From positions 62,001-126,000 of the forward strand of contig CAJUSW010000004.1 of the NCBI GenBank assembly GCA_910589485.1: a DNA stretch of 64,000 bases. The letters run 5' to 3'. The position numbers were made by a program, and so were the translations under genes. This DNA is from an uncultured Duncaniella sp. (lineage in GTDB: Bacteria > Bacteroidota > Bacteroidia > Bacteroidales > Muribaculaceae). The notes beneath the pieces are model-generated. The model saw only the letters and a program-made list of their open reading frames with translations, was not told the origin of the DNA and did not search any database. Shown here piece after piece: positions 26,078-35,662 of the stretch. Position 1 is the first letter of the stretch, and each line of letters opens with the position of its first letter.

Positions 26078-26110
26078 CAAAATTAGATATTTTTTCGCAC
26101 ATAAGCCAAA
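26078..26110 (-). promoter_or_regulatory. Promoter of gldB
   Basis: On the minus strand: -33 TTTG (26107-26110), 21-base spacer, -7 TAATTTTG (26078-26085). The leader would be about 45 bases. Confidence 0.7.
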
Positions 26111-26148
26111 TTTTGGGAATCTAAGGCTCCAAATTGGTTTTCTTTTGC

Positions 26149-26157
26149 TAATTTTGC
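26149..26157 (+). promoter_or_regulatory. -7 box of the amidase promoter
   Basis: TAATTTTGC on the plus strand, about 95 bases before the amidase ATG. A -33 TTTG at normal spacing is absent. It lies about 70 bases from the oppositely directed gldB -7 box. Confidence 0.55.
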
Positions 26158-26253
26158 ATGTTGTAAGTAAGTCTGGGGAGTCAGTGCCCGCATCACCGGC
26201 ACACATTTCCCCGGCTTTCAGAACCGAAATATAGCACCACAATTCCACATATT

Positions 26254-27387
26254 ATGCATCGCTTACTACATACTCTGTTGTACCTGCTGATGATCTCGGC
26301 CGCTATTCCCGCAATACATGCCAAGGACTATGTGGTGGTGATCGATCCGGGCCACGGTGGCAAAGACGCCGGAGCCTTGGGTGCACGCACTAACGAAAAG
26401 ACCATCAATCTTAAGGTAGCCCGCAAGCTACAGAAAATGCTCAATGACGGCATGGACGACGTGAAAGTGGTGATGACCCGCGACGATGACCGGTTCATAC
26501 CGTTGCAGCGGCGAGCCGACATTGCCAACAGCAAGCATGCCGACATATTCATCTCCATCCACGCCAACTCGATCTCGAAAAAATCGCCCATGCACAAGCG
26601 CATCAACGGAGCCGCGGTCTATACCCTTGGTCTCGACAAGAGCGACACCAACCTGAGCGTGGCCATGCGAGAGAATGAGGTTATGAAGATGGAGGACGAT
26701 TACACCTCCACCTATCAGGGATTTGACCCGTCATCCACTGAAAGCTATATAGCATTCGAGATGATGCAGCACAAGAACATGGACCAGAGTATAGCTCTCG
26801 CCGAAGCCGTCCAGAACCAGCTAGTGCGCCATGCCGGACGTAAGAACAACGGTGTGAGACAGGCTCCGTTCTGGGTACTGGTACGCACCGGCATGCCGGC
26901 TATCCTGGTGGAGCTCGACTTTATATGCAATCCGGCCATGGAGACCTTCATGTCATCAGATGCCGGAAGCACCAAACTCGCCCAGGCCATATACAACGGC
27001 GTGGAGCGTTACCGCACATCATCCTCATCACGTGCCACTACCAAAGCTAATCCTCGGCCCCATCCCGCATCCAAAGCACGTCCTGAGCCCGATGAGGTCG
27101 AACCTTCCGACTCCCCTGCCGTTAAGAATGTTGATGAAAAGAGCGACAATAACCAGGGCATAGTATATAAGATACAATTCCTTACCGCGCCCAAGGCTAT
27201 ACGCAAGGGTGATTCACGGTTCAAGAAACTCAGTCCGGTAGATTCCTACAAGGACGGAGGCATGATAAAATATACCTATGGAGCCTACCGGTCCATGGCT
27301 GAGGCCAACAAGGAATTGAAAAAGGTCAAGAAGAAATTTCCCGATGCCTTTGTGATCAAGACCCGCAACGGCAAGCGAGTGAAATAA
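26254..27387 (+). CDS. N-acetylmuramoyl-L-alanine amidase with C-terminal SPOR-like domain
   Basis: 377 residues. Signal peptide (about 1-23), then an Amidase_3 domain: VVIDPGHGGKDAG with zinc ligand His34, Glu48 in TNEKT, a third ligand in ISIHANS, and the catalytic Glu in LVELDFICN. A Pro/Ser/Lys-rich linker (about 255-300) leads to a SPOR-like domain (VYKIQFLTA ... SYKDGGMIKYTYGAYRSM) that probably binds denuded glycan strands at the division site. It would split daughter cells by cutting peptide stems from glycan. 73 bases before the mlaD-like gene on the same strand. Confidence 0.92.
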   Translation: MHRLLHTLLYLLMISAAIPAIHAKDYVVVIDPGHGGKDAGALGARTNEKTINLKVARKLQKMLNDGMDDVKVVMTRDDDRFIPLQRRADIANSKHADIFISIHANSISKKSPMHKRINGAAVYTLGLDKSDTNLSVAMRENEVMKMEDDYTSTYQGFDPSSTESYIAFEMMQHKNMDQSIALAEAVQNQLVRHAGRKNNGVRQAPFWVLVRTGMPAILVELDFICNPAMETFMSSDAGSTKLAQAIYNGVERYRTSSSSRATTKANPRPHPASKARPEPDEVEPSDSPAVKNVDEKSDNNQGIVYKIQFLTAPKAIRKGDSRFKKLSPVDSYKDGGMIKYTYGAYRSMAEANKELKKVKKKFPDAFVIKTRNGKRVK

Positions 27388-27460
27388 CTTCCCACCTCCA
27401 TCCTCTTCACATATCCCCGACAAATCACTGAATAAAAAACAACTGACATATATCCGCATT

Positions 27461-28375
27461 ATGAAGAAGCTTTTCTCACGCGAAATAATCATAGGCACCT
27501 CGGTGCTGATAGCATTGCTGGTACTGGTGTTTGGCATCAACTACCTCAAAGGTGTCAACATCTTCAAGGACTCCAACTATTATTACGCGTCCTACACCAA
27601 CGTGACCGGGCTCGCCCAGTCAGCCCCGATAACCCTCAACGGCTACAAAGTGGGCCTGGTGAAAGAGATTGCCTACGAGTACGATAACCCCGGACACGTG
27701 AAGGTAGAGCTGAGCCTCGACAAGAAACTCCGTTTGCCCGAGGGTACCGAGGCTGTGATTGTGACCGACATGCTCGGCACATCCACCATTGAATTGAGAA
27801 TGGGCACCTCGGCCACAATGCTCAACGTAGGTGACAAGCTTGCCGGCATAAACGGATCGGGCCTTATGGACAAGGTATCCACCGAACTTATGCCCACGGT
27901 AATGCAGATAGCCCCCCACATCGATTCGCTCGTGGTTGCCCTCACTGCCGTCGCAGCCGATCCTGCGCTAACAAGTGCGGTGAAACGTCTTGACGTAATA
28001 CTGGCTAACCTTGAAGCTACAACAGGCAGTCTCAACCGTGCTGTACCGGCCCTGCTCAACAACACCAGTGCCACCATGGCCAATGTAAACGAGATCTCGG
28101 CCAACATCTCACAGGTATCCAAGGCTCTGGCCGTACTGTCCGACGATCTCAAGAACATGCCCCTCGACTCGACAATGCGCAATGTGAATGCAATCACCGC
28201 CAATCTTGACGAGGCAACCCGCCAGCTCAATTCCACCAACTCATCGCTCGGTCTACTTCTCAACGATCCCGGCCTGTATAATAACCTCAACAACTCGGCC
28301 GCCCATATCGACAGTATCCTCATAGACCTGAAGCGTCAGCCCAAACGCTATATCCCCAGCATAAAGATTTTCTGA
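27461..28375 (+). CDS. MlaD-type MCE-domain protein
   Basis: 304 residues: one N-terminal membrane anchor (about 9-28), a single MCE domain (about 38-115, with YTNVTGLAQSAPITLNGYKVG), then a long helical region (about 150-290) of heptad-like repeats. MCE proteins form hexameric rings carrying lipid between membranes; helical tails can form a tunnel. In other Bacteroidetes MlaD sits beside MlaE and MlaF; here neither is next to it in the window, so the partner permease and ATPase must lie elsewhere. A terminator follows at 28427. Confidence 0.88.
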   Translation: MKKLFSREIIIGTSVLIALLVLVFGINYLKGVNIFKDSNYYYASYTNVTGLAQSAPITLNGYKVGLVKEIAYEYDNPGHVKVELSLDKKLRLPEGTEAVIVTDMLGTSTIELRMGTSATMLNVGDKLAGINGSGLMDKVSTELMPTVMQIAPHIDSLVVALTAVAADPALTSAVKRLDVILANLEATTGSLNRAVPALLNNTSATMANVNEISANISQVSKALAVLSDDLKNMPLDSTMRNVNAITANLDEATRQLNSTNSSLGLLLNDPGLYNNLNNSAAHIDSILIDLKRQPKRYIPSIKIF

Positions 28376-28426
28376 CATAGCAGGCTTCCTATACTTGGAG
28401 GCTACTATAAGTCACATACATCACGG

Positions 28427-28476
28427 AGCACCGGTTCCAAAGTCACAGCAACGGCAGCGGAATCACGGTGCTTTTT
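28427..28476 (+). terminator. Terminator after the mlaD-like gene
   Basis: AGCACCG (28427-28433) pairs with CGGTGCT (28466-28472), with inner TTCC/GGAA pairing, followed by TTTTT. The rest of the gap up to 28640 holds no gene; a near -7 match, AAACTTTGC, lies at about 28549-28557. Confidence 0.7.
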
Positions 28477-28640
28477 AATTGTCCACGACCGGTACAATAA
28501 GCCACCTCCTGTTTACAAGTTTTAACAAAATATTGATTAACGGAGATTAAACTTTGCGGGATATTGACGGTCAATAATAACGTAACAGTTGATTCAACAC
28601 CACAGTCTCCAATCCTATAATTCACTGACCACAGTTAACG

Positions 28641-31490
28641 ATGACACGTATCACTCACGCACTACTCGCGTTTACCCTCCTCCTCATCCCGTTTACCTCA
28701 TTGGCATTCAACATCACCGGCACCGTGAAGGACGCTGCCACCACTGATCCGCTCATGGAGGCTACCGTAAGATTGCTCGCCGCCAAGGACAGCGCGTTTG
28801 TCAAAGGAGTCACAACCGATCTTGATGGAAAATTCACCCTTCAAGGTGTCAAGAAAGGTAATTATATTCTCTCGGTAACCTATATAGGATATGCCGACCA
28901 CTATCAGAACGTTGACGGTAACGCCGGATCCAACATCCGTCTCGGCGTTATCGAAATGAAGGAAGCCTCCCACCTGCTCGGAGTGGTCAACGTAGTTGCC
29001 ACCAAGACCCCTATCAAGGTAATGGAGGATACCGTGGAATATAACGCCGACTCCTATCACACTCAGCCCAACGCTGTGGTCGAGGACCTGCTCAAGCGAT
29101 TGCCGGGCGTGGAAGTTGACAGTGACGGAAAGATAACAGCTCAGGGAAAATCCATCACCAAGATTCTTGTCAACGGTAAGGAATTCTTCAGTGACGACCC
29201 TCAGGTGGCATCCAAGAACCTCCCGGCCAATATGATCGACAAACTGCAGGTAGTTGACCGTAAGAGCGACATGGCCCGCCTCACAGGTGTTGACGACGGC
29301 GAGGACGAGACCGTGATCAACCTCACAGTGAAAAGAGGCATGGACAACGGATGGTTCGGCACAGCCGAGGCCGGCTACGGTACCGACAGCCGATATGCAG
29401 CCTCATTCAACATCAACCGTTTCTGGAACGGCAACCAGGTGACTTTCCTCGGCAATCTCAACAACATCAACCAGATCGGATTCACCGACAGCAATGGTTC
29501 ACGCTTCCGTGGCCCGCGCGGACAGGGTGGTACCACCATATCACGTGCCATAGGCTTGAACTTCAACGTCGGCAACGAGGAGATTTTCCGTATCGGTGGC
29601 GACATCATGTTCTCCAATACTGACCGTTCATCAACCAAGCGTCAGAACCGTGAATACATCTTCACCGACTATTCCACCTATTCCAAGATCGAGAACCTGG
29701 CGCGTGACCGCTCCAACAATGTAAGCGCCAATCTGCGCATGCTCTGGAAGCCCGACTCGTTCAACACCCTTGAATTCCGTCCCGAATTCCGCTTCAACCA
29801 TCAGAACGCTTATTCCTGGGAGAACTCCATCAACCGCGATCCCCGCTACAATGTCGACGGTAACGACATAGTAAGCTTTACCGACAACAATGTGAACTCG
29901 CGAGGTAACTCCTACGAGGCTTCAGGTCGACTCATATACTCACACAACTTCAACAATCATCGTGGCCGTTCATTCTCGGTGAGCAGCAGCTACTCTATGT
30001 CGAATGTACGCGAGTACCAATACTCCTTCTCCCACATCGTCAAGAAGATACTCGATGAAATGGAGGCTGAGGAGGATGATCCTACCGCCGACGACTATCT
30101 GATCGAGGACCAGGACCAGTACGTCAACTCCCACACATGGAATAACCAGGTGATGGGCCAGTTCACCTGGACCGAGCCCCTCGGCAATCCCGCCAACGGA
30201 AACTCATTGGTATTCAGCTACCGCATGAACTACCGATGGAACAATTCCGACCGTCTTTCCTACGACTTCGACGATCCTTCTACCCCTCTCGACGAACTGA
30301 TACTCAACGAGGACCTCTCCAACAGCTTCCGCAACAACTACTTCAACCAGAACATACGTCTCGGCTACAAGAAGACCGGCAAAAACATGAACTATGAGGT
30401 AGGACTTGCCCTCGTGCCCCAGATGTCAAAGTCAACCGACCTCATCAACTCCGACCGCAACATCGACACCCGTTGGGTATGGAACTACGCACCCTACCTG
30501 CGACTGCGCTACAAATTCAGCAAGCGTCGCTCATTCCAGGCTAACTACCGCGGACGCTCCTCCCAGCCCTCCATGTCACAGCTCCAGCCTGTGCCCGACG
30601 TTACCGACCCCATGAATATAATCATCGGTAACCCGGACCTGAAGCCCTCGTTCGCCCACAACCTCAACCTCCGTTTCCAGGACTTCAACATGGAGGCACA
30701 GCGCTCGCTGATGTTCAATTTCGACTTCACGTTCAACCAGAACTCCATCATCTCCAAGACCACTTATGATGCCAATGCCACCCGCACCACTACTTACACC
30801 AACGTAAACGGTGTGTGGACCGGCCGACTCATGAACATGATGTCGATGCCTCTCAGAAACAAAAAGTGGACCATCTCTAACCATATATTCGGCAACGCAT
30901 CCCAGAACATCGGTTTCAACAACGGTGTGCGCAACAAGGCCCGCAACTTCAGCGTATTTGAAAGCCCTGGCATAGCATTCCGCCCCGACAACTTCGAGAT
31001 CGAACTGCGTCCCCAGTACAACATCCAGTACTCCAACAACTCGGTGCAGACAGCAAGCAACGCCACGATACACCGCTACGGAGGCCGACTCGATGCATCC
31101 TACTACACCTCATGGGGTCTCACCCTCCAGAGCGACGTAAACTATACCGCCACCAAGGGTTACTCGGCAGGCTTCAACACCAACACTTGGATGTGGAATG
31201 CCTCGATATCCCAGCAATTGCTCAAGAGCAAGGCTCTCACAGTGTCACTGCGCGTCTACGACCTTCTCAACCAGGTCAACAGCATCAGCCGTAGCATCAC
31301 CGCAAGCTATATCGATGACACCGAGACCAATGTGCTCACCCGTTACTTCATGCTGTCGGTATCCTACCGCTTCAACACATTCGGCAAGGGTAACGAGCCC
31401 AAGGGCTTCAACGAAGGCCACGGCCCCGGCGGTCCTGGCGGACGTCCCGGCGGATTTGGCGGTGGTCGCCCCGGCGGACGCAGATTCTGA
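28641..31490 (+). CDS. Large TonB-receptor-like outer-membrane barrel protein
   Basis: 949 residues: signal peptide (1-22), an N-terminal carboxypeptidase-regulatory-like beta-sandwich (about 24-105, ITGTVKDAATTDPLMEATVRL), a plug-like domain (about 110-215, DTVEYNADSYHTQPNAVVED and LVNGKEFFSDDPQ), and a long barrel of the OMP_b-brl type. No SusD partner follows, so it is not a classical SusC glycan pair; the class is usually annotated simply as outer-membrane receptor. The C-terminus has a glycine/proline/arginine-rich tail (GGPGGRPGGFGGGRPGGRRF) beyond the barrel. Confidence 0.85.
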   Translation: MTRITHALLAFTLLLIPFTSLAFNITGTVKDAATTDPLMEATVRLLAAKDSAFVKGVTTDLDGKFTLQGVKKGNYILSVTYIGYADHYQNVDGNAGSNIRLGVIEMKEASHLLGVVNVVATKTPIKVMEDTVEYNADSYHTQPNAVVEDLLKRLPGVEVDSDGKITAQGKSITKILVNGKEFFSDDPQVASKNLPANMIDKLQVVDRKSDMARLTGVDDGEDETVINLTVKRGMDNGWFGTAEAGYGTDSRYAASFNINRFWNGNQVTFLGNLNNINQIGFTDSNGSRFRGPRGQGGTTISRAIGLNFNVGNEEIFRIGGDIMFSNTDRSSTKRQNREYIFTDYSTYSKIENLARDRSNNVSANLRMLWKPDSFNTLEFRPEFRFNHQNAYSWENSINRDPRYNVDGNDIVSFTDNNVNSRGNSYEASGRLIYSHNFNNHRGRSFSVSSSYSMSNVREYQYSFSHIVKKILDEMEAEEDDPTADDYLIEDQDQYVNSHTWNNQVMGQFTWTEPLGNPANGNSLVFSYRMNYRWNNSDRLSYDFDDPSTPLDELILNEDLSNSFRNNYFNQNIRLGYKKTGKNMNYEVGLALVPQMSKSTDLINSDRNIDTRWVWNYAPYLRLRYKFSKRRSFQANYRGRSSQPSMSQLQPVPDVTDPMNIIIGNPDLKPSFAHNLNLRFQDFNMEAQRSLMFNFDFTFNQNSIISKTTYDANATRTTTYTNVNGVWTGRLMNMMSMPLRNKKWTISNHIFGNASQNIGFNNGVRNKARNFSVFESPGIAFRPDNFEIELRPQYNIQYSNNSVQTASNATIHRYGGRLDASYYTSWGLTLQSDVNYTATKGYSAGFNTNTWMWNASISQQLLKSKALTVSLRVYDLLNQVNSISRSITASYIDDTETNVLTRYFMLSVSYRFNTFGKGNEPKGFNEGHGPGGPGGRPGGFGGGRPGGRRF

Positions 31491-31528
31491 CAATCACAGC
31501 TCACACATATAACCCACCCGTCATCCTT

Positions 31529-31562
31529 GGCACCCGGCACAATCTACGCCGGGTGCCTTTTT
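31529..31562 (+). terminator. Terminator after the receptor-like gene
   Basis: GGCACCCGGC (31529-31538) and GCCGGGTGCC (31548-31557) form a perfect 10-bp GC-rich stem with a 9-base loop, followed by TTTTT. Confidence 0.93.
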
Positions 31563-31703
31563 ATATCCTCTCATCTTCTGTCGCGTACAATGCAACACTT
31601 ATGTAGCAAAATAAACATTTGACAGCTAAATATTTACGTTTCATGATAATTCGTTAAACAAAATTTATGAAATTTGTTTTAACATTATAAAACCTATTTA
31701 TTT

Positions 31704-32834
31704 ATGAAACATATCAACAAAAATTTGGCCATAGCTTTCACACTCCTGTGCTCGTCATTACCATTCATGGCATCCGCACAAGAAAGCTCTTCATCGACAT
31801 CAGTAAAGGTTACCGAAGAAGTGGAGTTCAATCCTCACTGGTTCATGCAGCTTCAGGTAGGTGGCGGTTACACAGTAGGAGAAACCGACTTCAAGCATCT
31901 CGTGTCGCCCGCAGCGGCTGTCAACGTTGGCTACAAGTTCTCGCCCCTCTTCGGTCTCCGTGTGGGCGCAAGCGGTTGGCAGGCCAAGGGTGCGTGGGTA
32001 AGCCCCATGACCCATTACAAATTCAATTATGTTCAGGGCAATGTGGACGCAATGCTTTCGCTCACCAACTTGTTCTGCGGATATAACCCCTACCGCACTC
32101 TCGACTTCTACGGCTTCGTAGGTGTAGGTGGGGCCGTAGGCTTCCACAACAACGAAGCAAATGCCATAGCAGCCCAAGGCTACCATTTCGAGCACCTGTG
32201 GAGCGGTAAACGTGCCTTCATCGCCGGACGTGCCGGTCTCGGTGTCGACATCAATCTCAACAAGTGTGTGGCTCTCAACCTGGAGGCCAACGCCAATCTG
32301 CTCCCCGACCATTTCAACTCCAAGAAGGGCAAGAACAGCGACTGGCAGTTCAACGGACTCGTGGGCGTGACCATCAGCTTCGGCAAAACAAAGACTAAAG
32401 TCATCGAAACTGTCGAGACAGTTGAAGTTGTTGAGCAACCCCAGGTAACCCCCGCTCCCCAGCCGGCACCTGCTCCCGCTCCCGAACCTGCACCTGTGGA
32501 AGTAAAGAAGCCCCAGCCCCTCAAGGAGGATATATTCTTCACTATCAACTCTTCCAAGATCTCCGAGAAAGAATCGGTTAAAATCAACGAGCTCATCGAA
32601 TATCTTAAAGCCAATCCCGAGGCTAAGGTATCAATCACGGGCTATGCCGACAAGGGCACCGGTAATGCTACCTACAACATGAAGTTGTCGAAATTCCGCG
32701 CCCAGAGCGTAGCCGACGCCCTCCGCAAAGGCGGCATCGATACACTCCGCATCTCAGTTGACGCCGAAGGCGATACCGAACAGCCCTTCCGCGAAAACGA
32801 TATGAACCGCGTGGCTATTGCAATTGCAAAATAA
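31704..32834 (+). CDS. OmpA-family outer-membrane protein
   Basis: 376 residues. Signal peptide (cleavage after MASAQ), an N-terminal eight-stranded barrel (about 45-225), a Pro/Ala/Glu linker (APQPAPAPAPEPAPVE), and a C-terminal OmpA domain (about 270-375) with the peptidoglycan-binding pattern ITGYADKGTGNATYNMKLSK and a following Arg. It would tether the outer membrane to the cell wall and is often among the most abundant proteins of the group. The upstream 140 bases are very AT-rich, but I see no clean TAnnTTTG box. Confidence 0.92.
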   Translation: MKHINKNLAIAFTLLCSSLPFMASAQESSSSTSVKVTEEVEFNPHWFMQLQVGGGYTVGETDFKHLVSPAAAVNVGYKFSPLFGLRVGASGWQAKGAWVSPMTHYKFNYVQGNVDAMLSLTNLFCGYNPYRTLDFYGFVGVGGAVGFHNNEANAIAAQGYHFEHLWSGKRAFIAGRAGLGVDINLNKCVALNLEANANLLPDHFNSKKGKNSDWQFNGLVGVTISFGKTKTKVIETVETVEVVEQPQVTPAPQPAPAPAPEPAPVEVKKPQPLKEDIFFTINSSKISEKESVKINELIEYLKANPEAKVSITGYADKGTGNATYNMKLSKFRAQSVADALRKGGIDTLRISVDAEGDTEQPFRENDMNRVAIAIAK

Positions 32835-32841
32835 CACAGTA

Positions 32842-32868
32842 ACCTGGCCATAACTGAAATGGCCAGGT
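32842..32868. terminator. Hairpin after the OmpA gene
   Basis: ACCTGGCCA (32842-32850) and TGGCCAGGT (32860-32868) form a 9-bp stem with a 9-base loop. No T-run follows, so termination is weaker than at other sites or factor-dependent. Confidence 0.55.
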
Positions 32869-32920
32869 AATAGACAAAGAAACTGGAAACAGAGTCTTTG
32901 TGCAATACTCTCAAACCCGT

Positions 32921-32966
32921 GACCGCAGGCATCCGATGTCAACTCTACGACATCATGCCTGCGGTC
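32921..32966. terminator. Long hairpin between ompA and mutS
   Basis: GACCGCAGGCAT (32921-32932) pairs with ATGCCTGCGGTC (32955-32966), and inner GATGTC pairs with GACATC. It lies just beyond the mutS stop codon (minus strand) and probably protects or terminates that transcript; there is no strong T-run on either side. Confidence 0.6.
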
Positions 32967-32988
32967 TCATTATGAACTATAAAATATT

Positions 32989-35607
32989 CTATTTTCCGGT
33001 GAGAATGGTGCGTATGTCATGCAACTTATTCAGGGCCGCCATGGGAGTGAGATTATTTATATCCAGGCCGAGGATCTGGTCTCTGAGCTGGGCGAGCACG
33101 GGATCATCAAGCTGAAAGAACGACAGCTGCATCCCCTCCTGTACATCGTTGATCTCGGCCAGACGGCCGGCTGTCTCGCGGTCGGTATCCCTGTTTACCT
33201 TTTCGAGATGGCGCAACACCTCGTCGGCACGCTTAACTATCACCTGGGGCATACCCGCTAATTTGGCCACATGTATGCCGAAGCTGTGTTCGCTTCCGCC
33301 ACGGGCGAGCTTGCGCAGGAACACGACCTTGCCGTCGATCTCCTTTACCGACACATTATAGTTGACCACTCGTGAGAAGCTTTTCTCCATCTCGTTCAAC
33401 TCATGATAGTGAGTGGCAAACAGTGTCTTGGGATGCATGGTGCCATGCTCATGTATATACTCCACGATAGCCCATGCTATAGAGATTCCATCGTAGGTGG
33501 ATGTGCCACGGCCGAGCTCATCGAAGAGTATCAGCGACCTCTCACTCATGTTGTTGAGTATTGATGCGGCCTCGTTCATCTCCACCATGAATGTCGACTC
33601 GCCGAGCGAGATATTGTCCGAGGCCCCCACGCGGGTAAACACCTTATCCACCACTCCTATGTGGGCACTGTCGGCAGCCACAAACGATCCGATCTGGGCC
33701 AACAGCACATTCAGGGCCGTCTGACGCAACAGGGCCGATTTACCCGACATATTAGGACCGGTAATCATCATCACCTGTGTAGCGTTATTGGACAGGTTGA
33801 CGGTGTTGGTGATATATGGTTCTCCGGCCGGCAATTCCTTTTCAATCACCGGATGTCGGCCTTCTACGATCGATAACTCGAGGGAGTCATCAACCACCGG
33901 ACGGTTGTAACGGTTCTCGACAGCCACTTGGGCAAAGGCGCACAGCACATCAAGCCGCGCCACGAGCTGGGCATCGAGCAGAATAGCCGGAATATAGTCG
34001 GCAAGACGGGTCACAAGGTCGGAATATATCCGTTGCTCTATCACTGCGATCTTATCCTGTGCCCCGAGTATCTTCTCCTCATATTCCTTGAGTTCCTGAG
34101 TGATGTAACGCTCGGCATTCACGAGAGTCTGCTTGCGTATCCATTCAGGTGGCACCTTGTCGCGATGGGTATTGGTTACCTCTATGTAGTAACCGAACAC
34201 ATTATTATATGCCACCTTGAGCGAAGGTATCCCGGTACGCTGACTCTCGCGTTGCTGTAAGGCTGCAAGATAATCCTTGCCACGATAAGCAATCTCCCTC
34301 AACTCGTCAAGCTCAGCATCCACGCCGCTCTGTATCACCTCGCCACGGTTCAATGCCACCGGGGCGTCATCGGCAATCTCGCGTGAGATCTTGGCCTCCA
34401 TGACCTCGCATGAATTGATCTGCTCCCCTATCGAGCGGAGCACGTCGAGGTCCGATCCTTCACACACGGCTTTTATATCCGGAAGCACACGCAGGGCATT
34501 CCTCAGCTGCAACAGTTCTCGCGGATTCACTCTCAGAGCCGAGATCTTGCCTGTGAGACGCTCCAGATCTCCTATCTGTGCCAATGCCTCATGGATGGTA
34601 TCGTGATGGTCGGAGTGACGCAACAGGTGTTCCACAATGTCGAGACGCTTGTTGATCTCCTTGGGATCTTTTAGGGGGAACAGAAGCCATCTGTGCAACA
34701 GGCGCGCACCCATCGGGCTGACGGTGCGGTCTATCACATCAAGAAGGCTCTTGCCGTCGTCGTTCATTGCCCTGACCAGCTCGAGATTTCTCACGGTGAA
34801 ACGGTCGAGTCGCACCGATTTCTCCTCCTCAACACGCGATATCGATGTGATGTGCTGGGTGTGGGTGTGCTGGGTGATGTCGAGATAATGAAGCACCGCT
34901 CCTGACGCGATTATGGCCTGAGGCATACGGTCGATGCCAAAACCTTTGAGCGAGGATGTCTCGAACTGCTTGAGCAAGCGGTCCATGGCCGACGAATCGG
35001 TAAATATCCAGTCGTCAAGTTCAAAGGTGTAGTAACGTTCGGGCATCGATTCCTCCACAAGCCTCTTTTTACCGCGCTCGACCAGCACCTCCTTGGGAGC
35101 GAAATTGTTCATCAGCTTCCCCACATAATCCATACTTCCCTCGGCTGTGAAAAACTCGCCGGTGGATATGTCGAGAAAGGCCACACCTACGACATGTTTG
35201 CCGAAATGCAGGGCCGACAGGAAATTGTTCTCTCTGTGGTTGAGCACATTGTCGTTGATCGACACACCGGGAGTGACAAGTTCGGTGATACCACGTTTCA
35301 CGAGCTTCTTCGTGGTCTTTGGATCCTCGAGCTGCTCGCATATGGCCACCCTCTTACCGGCACGCACCAGCTTGGGCAGATAGGTGTCGAGGGCATGGTG
35401 GGGAAATCCGGCCAATTCCACATACTGTGCCGAACCGTTGGCACGGCGGGTAAGCGTGATTCCCAATATTTCGGAGGAGGCTATCGCATCGTCTGAGAAC
35501 GTTTCGTAGAAGTCACCCACCCTGAAAAGCAGTATCGCATCGGGATGCTTCTGTTTCATCGCGATGTATTGCTTCATCAGAGGAGTCTCCACTATTGCTT
35601 TGGCCAT
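32989..35607 (-). CDS. mutS: DNA mismatch repair protein MutS
   Basis: 872 residues, standard MutS1 length. The N-terminal mismatch-binding domain has the Phe-x-Glu region in FRVGDFYETF (about residues 24-33). Connector, lever and clamp domains follow, and the ATPase domain has the Walker A ITGPNMSGKSALLRQ near residue 615, with LILFDELGRGTSTYDGISIA (Walker B and signature) and TLFATHYHEL downstream. It binds mispaired bases and recruits MutL. Last gene of a minus-strand run headed by a GT2; 55 bases separate it from the ABC-F gene. Confidence 0.97.
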   Translation of the reverse strand: MAKAIVETPLMKQYIAMKQKHPDAILLFRVGDFYETFSDDAIASSEILGITLTRRANGSAQYVELAGFPHHALDTYLPKLVRAGKRVAICEQLEDPKTTKKLVKRGITELVTPGVSINDNVLNHRENNFLSALHFGKHVVGVAFLDISTGEFFTAEGSMDYVGKLMNNFAPKEVLVERGKKRLVEESMPERYYTFELDDWIFTDSSAMDRLLKQFETSSLKGFGIDRMPQAIIASGAVLHYLDITQHTHTQHITSISRVEEEKSVRLDRFTVRNLELVRAMNDDGKSLLDVIDRTVSPMGARLLHRWLLFPLKDPKEINKRLDIVEHLLRHSDHHDTIHEALAQIGDLERLTGKISALRVNPRELLQLRNALRVLPDIKAVCEGSDLDVLRSIGEQINSCEVMEAKISREIADDAPVALNRGEVIQSGVDAELDELREIAYRGKDYLAALQQRESQRTGIPSLKVAYNNVFGYYIEVTNTHRDKVPPEWIRKQTLVNAERYITQELKEYEEKILGAQDKIAVIEQRIYSDLVTRLADYIPAILLDAQLVARLDVLCAFAQVAVENRYNRPVVDDSLELSIVEGRHPVIEKELPAGEPYITNTVNLSNNATQVMMITGPNMSGKSALLRQTALNVLLAQIGSFVAADSAHIGVVDKVFTRVGASDNISLGESTFMVEMNEAASILNNMSERSLILFDELGRGTSTYDGISIAWAIVEYIHEHGTMHPKTLFATHYHELNEMEKSFSRVVNYNVSVKEIDGKVVFLRKLARGGSEHSFGIHVAKLAGMPQVIVKRADEVLRHLEKVNRDTDRETAGRLAEINDVQEGMQLSFFQLDDPVLAQLRDQILGLDINNLTPMAALNKLHDIRTILTGK

Positions 35608-35662
35608 CTGACTGTTATATTTTAGTATGTTACGTTATTGAATATATTACGTTGTACTGAAA

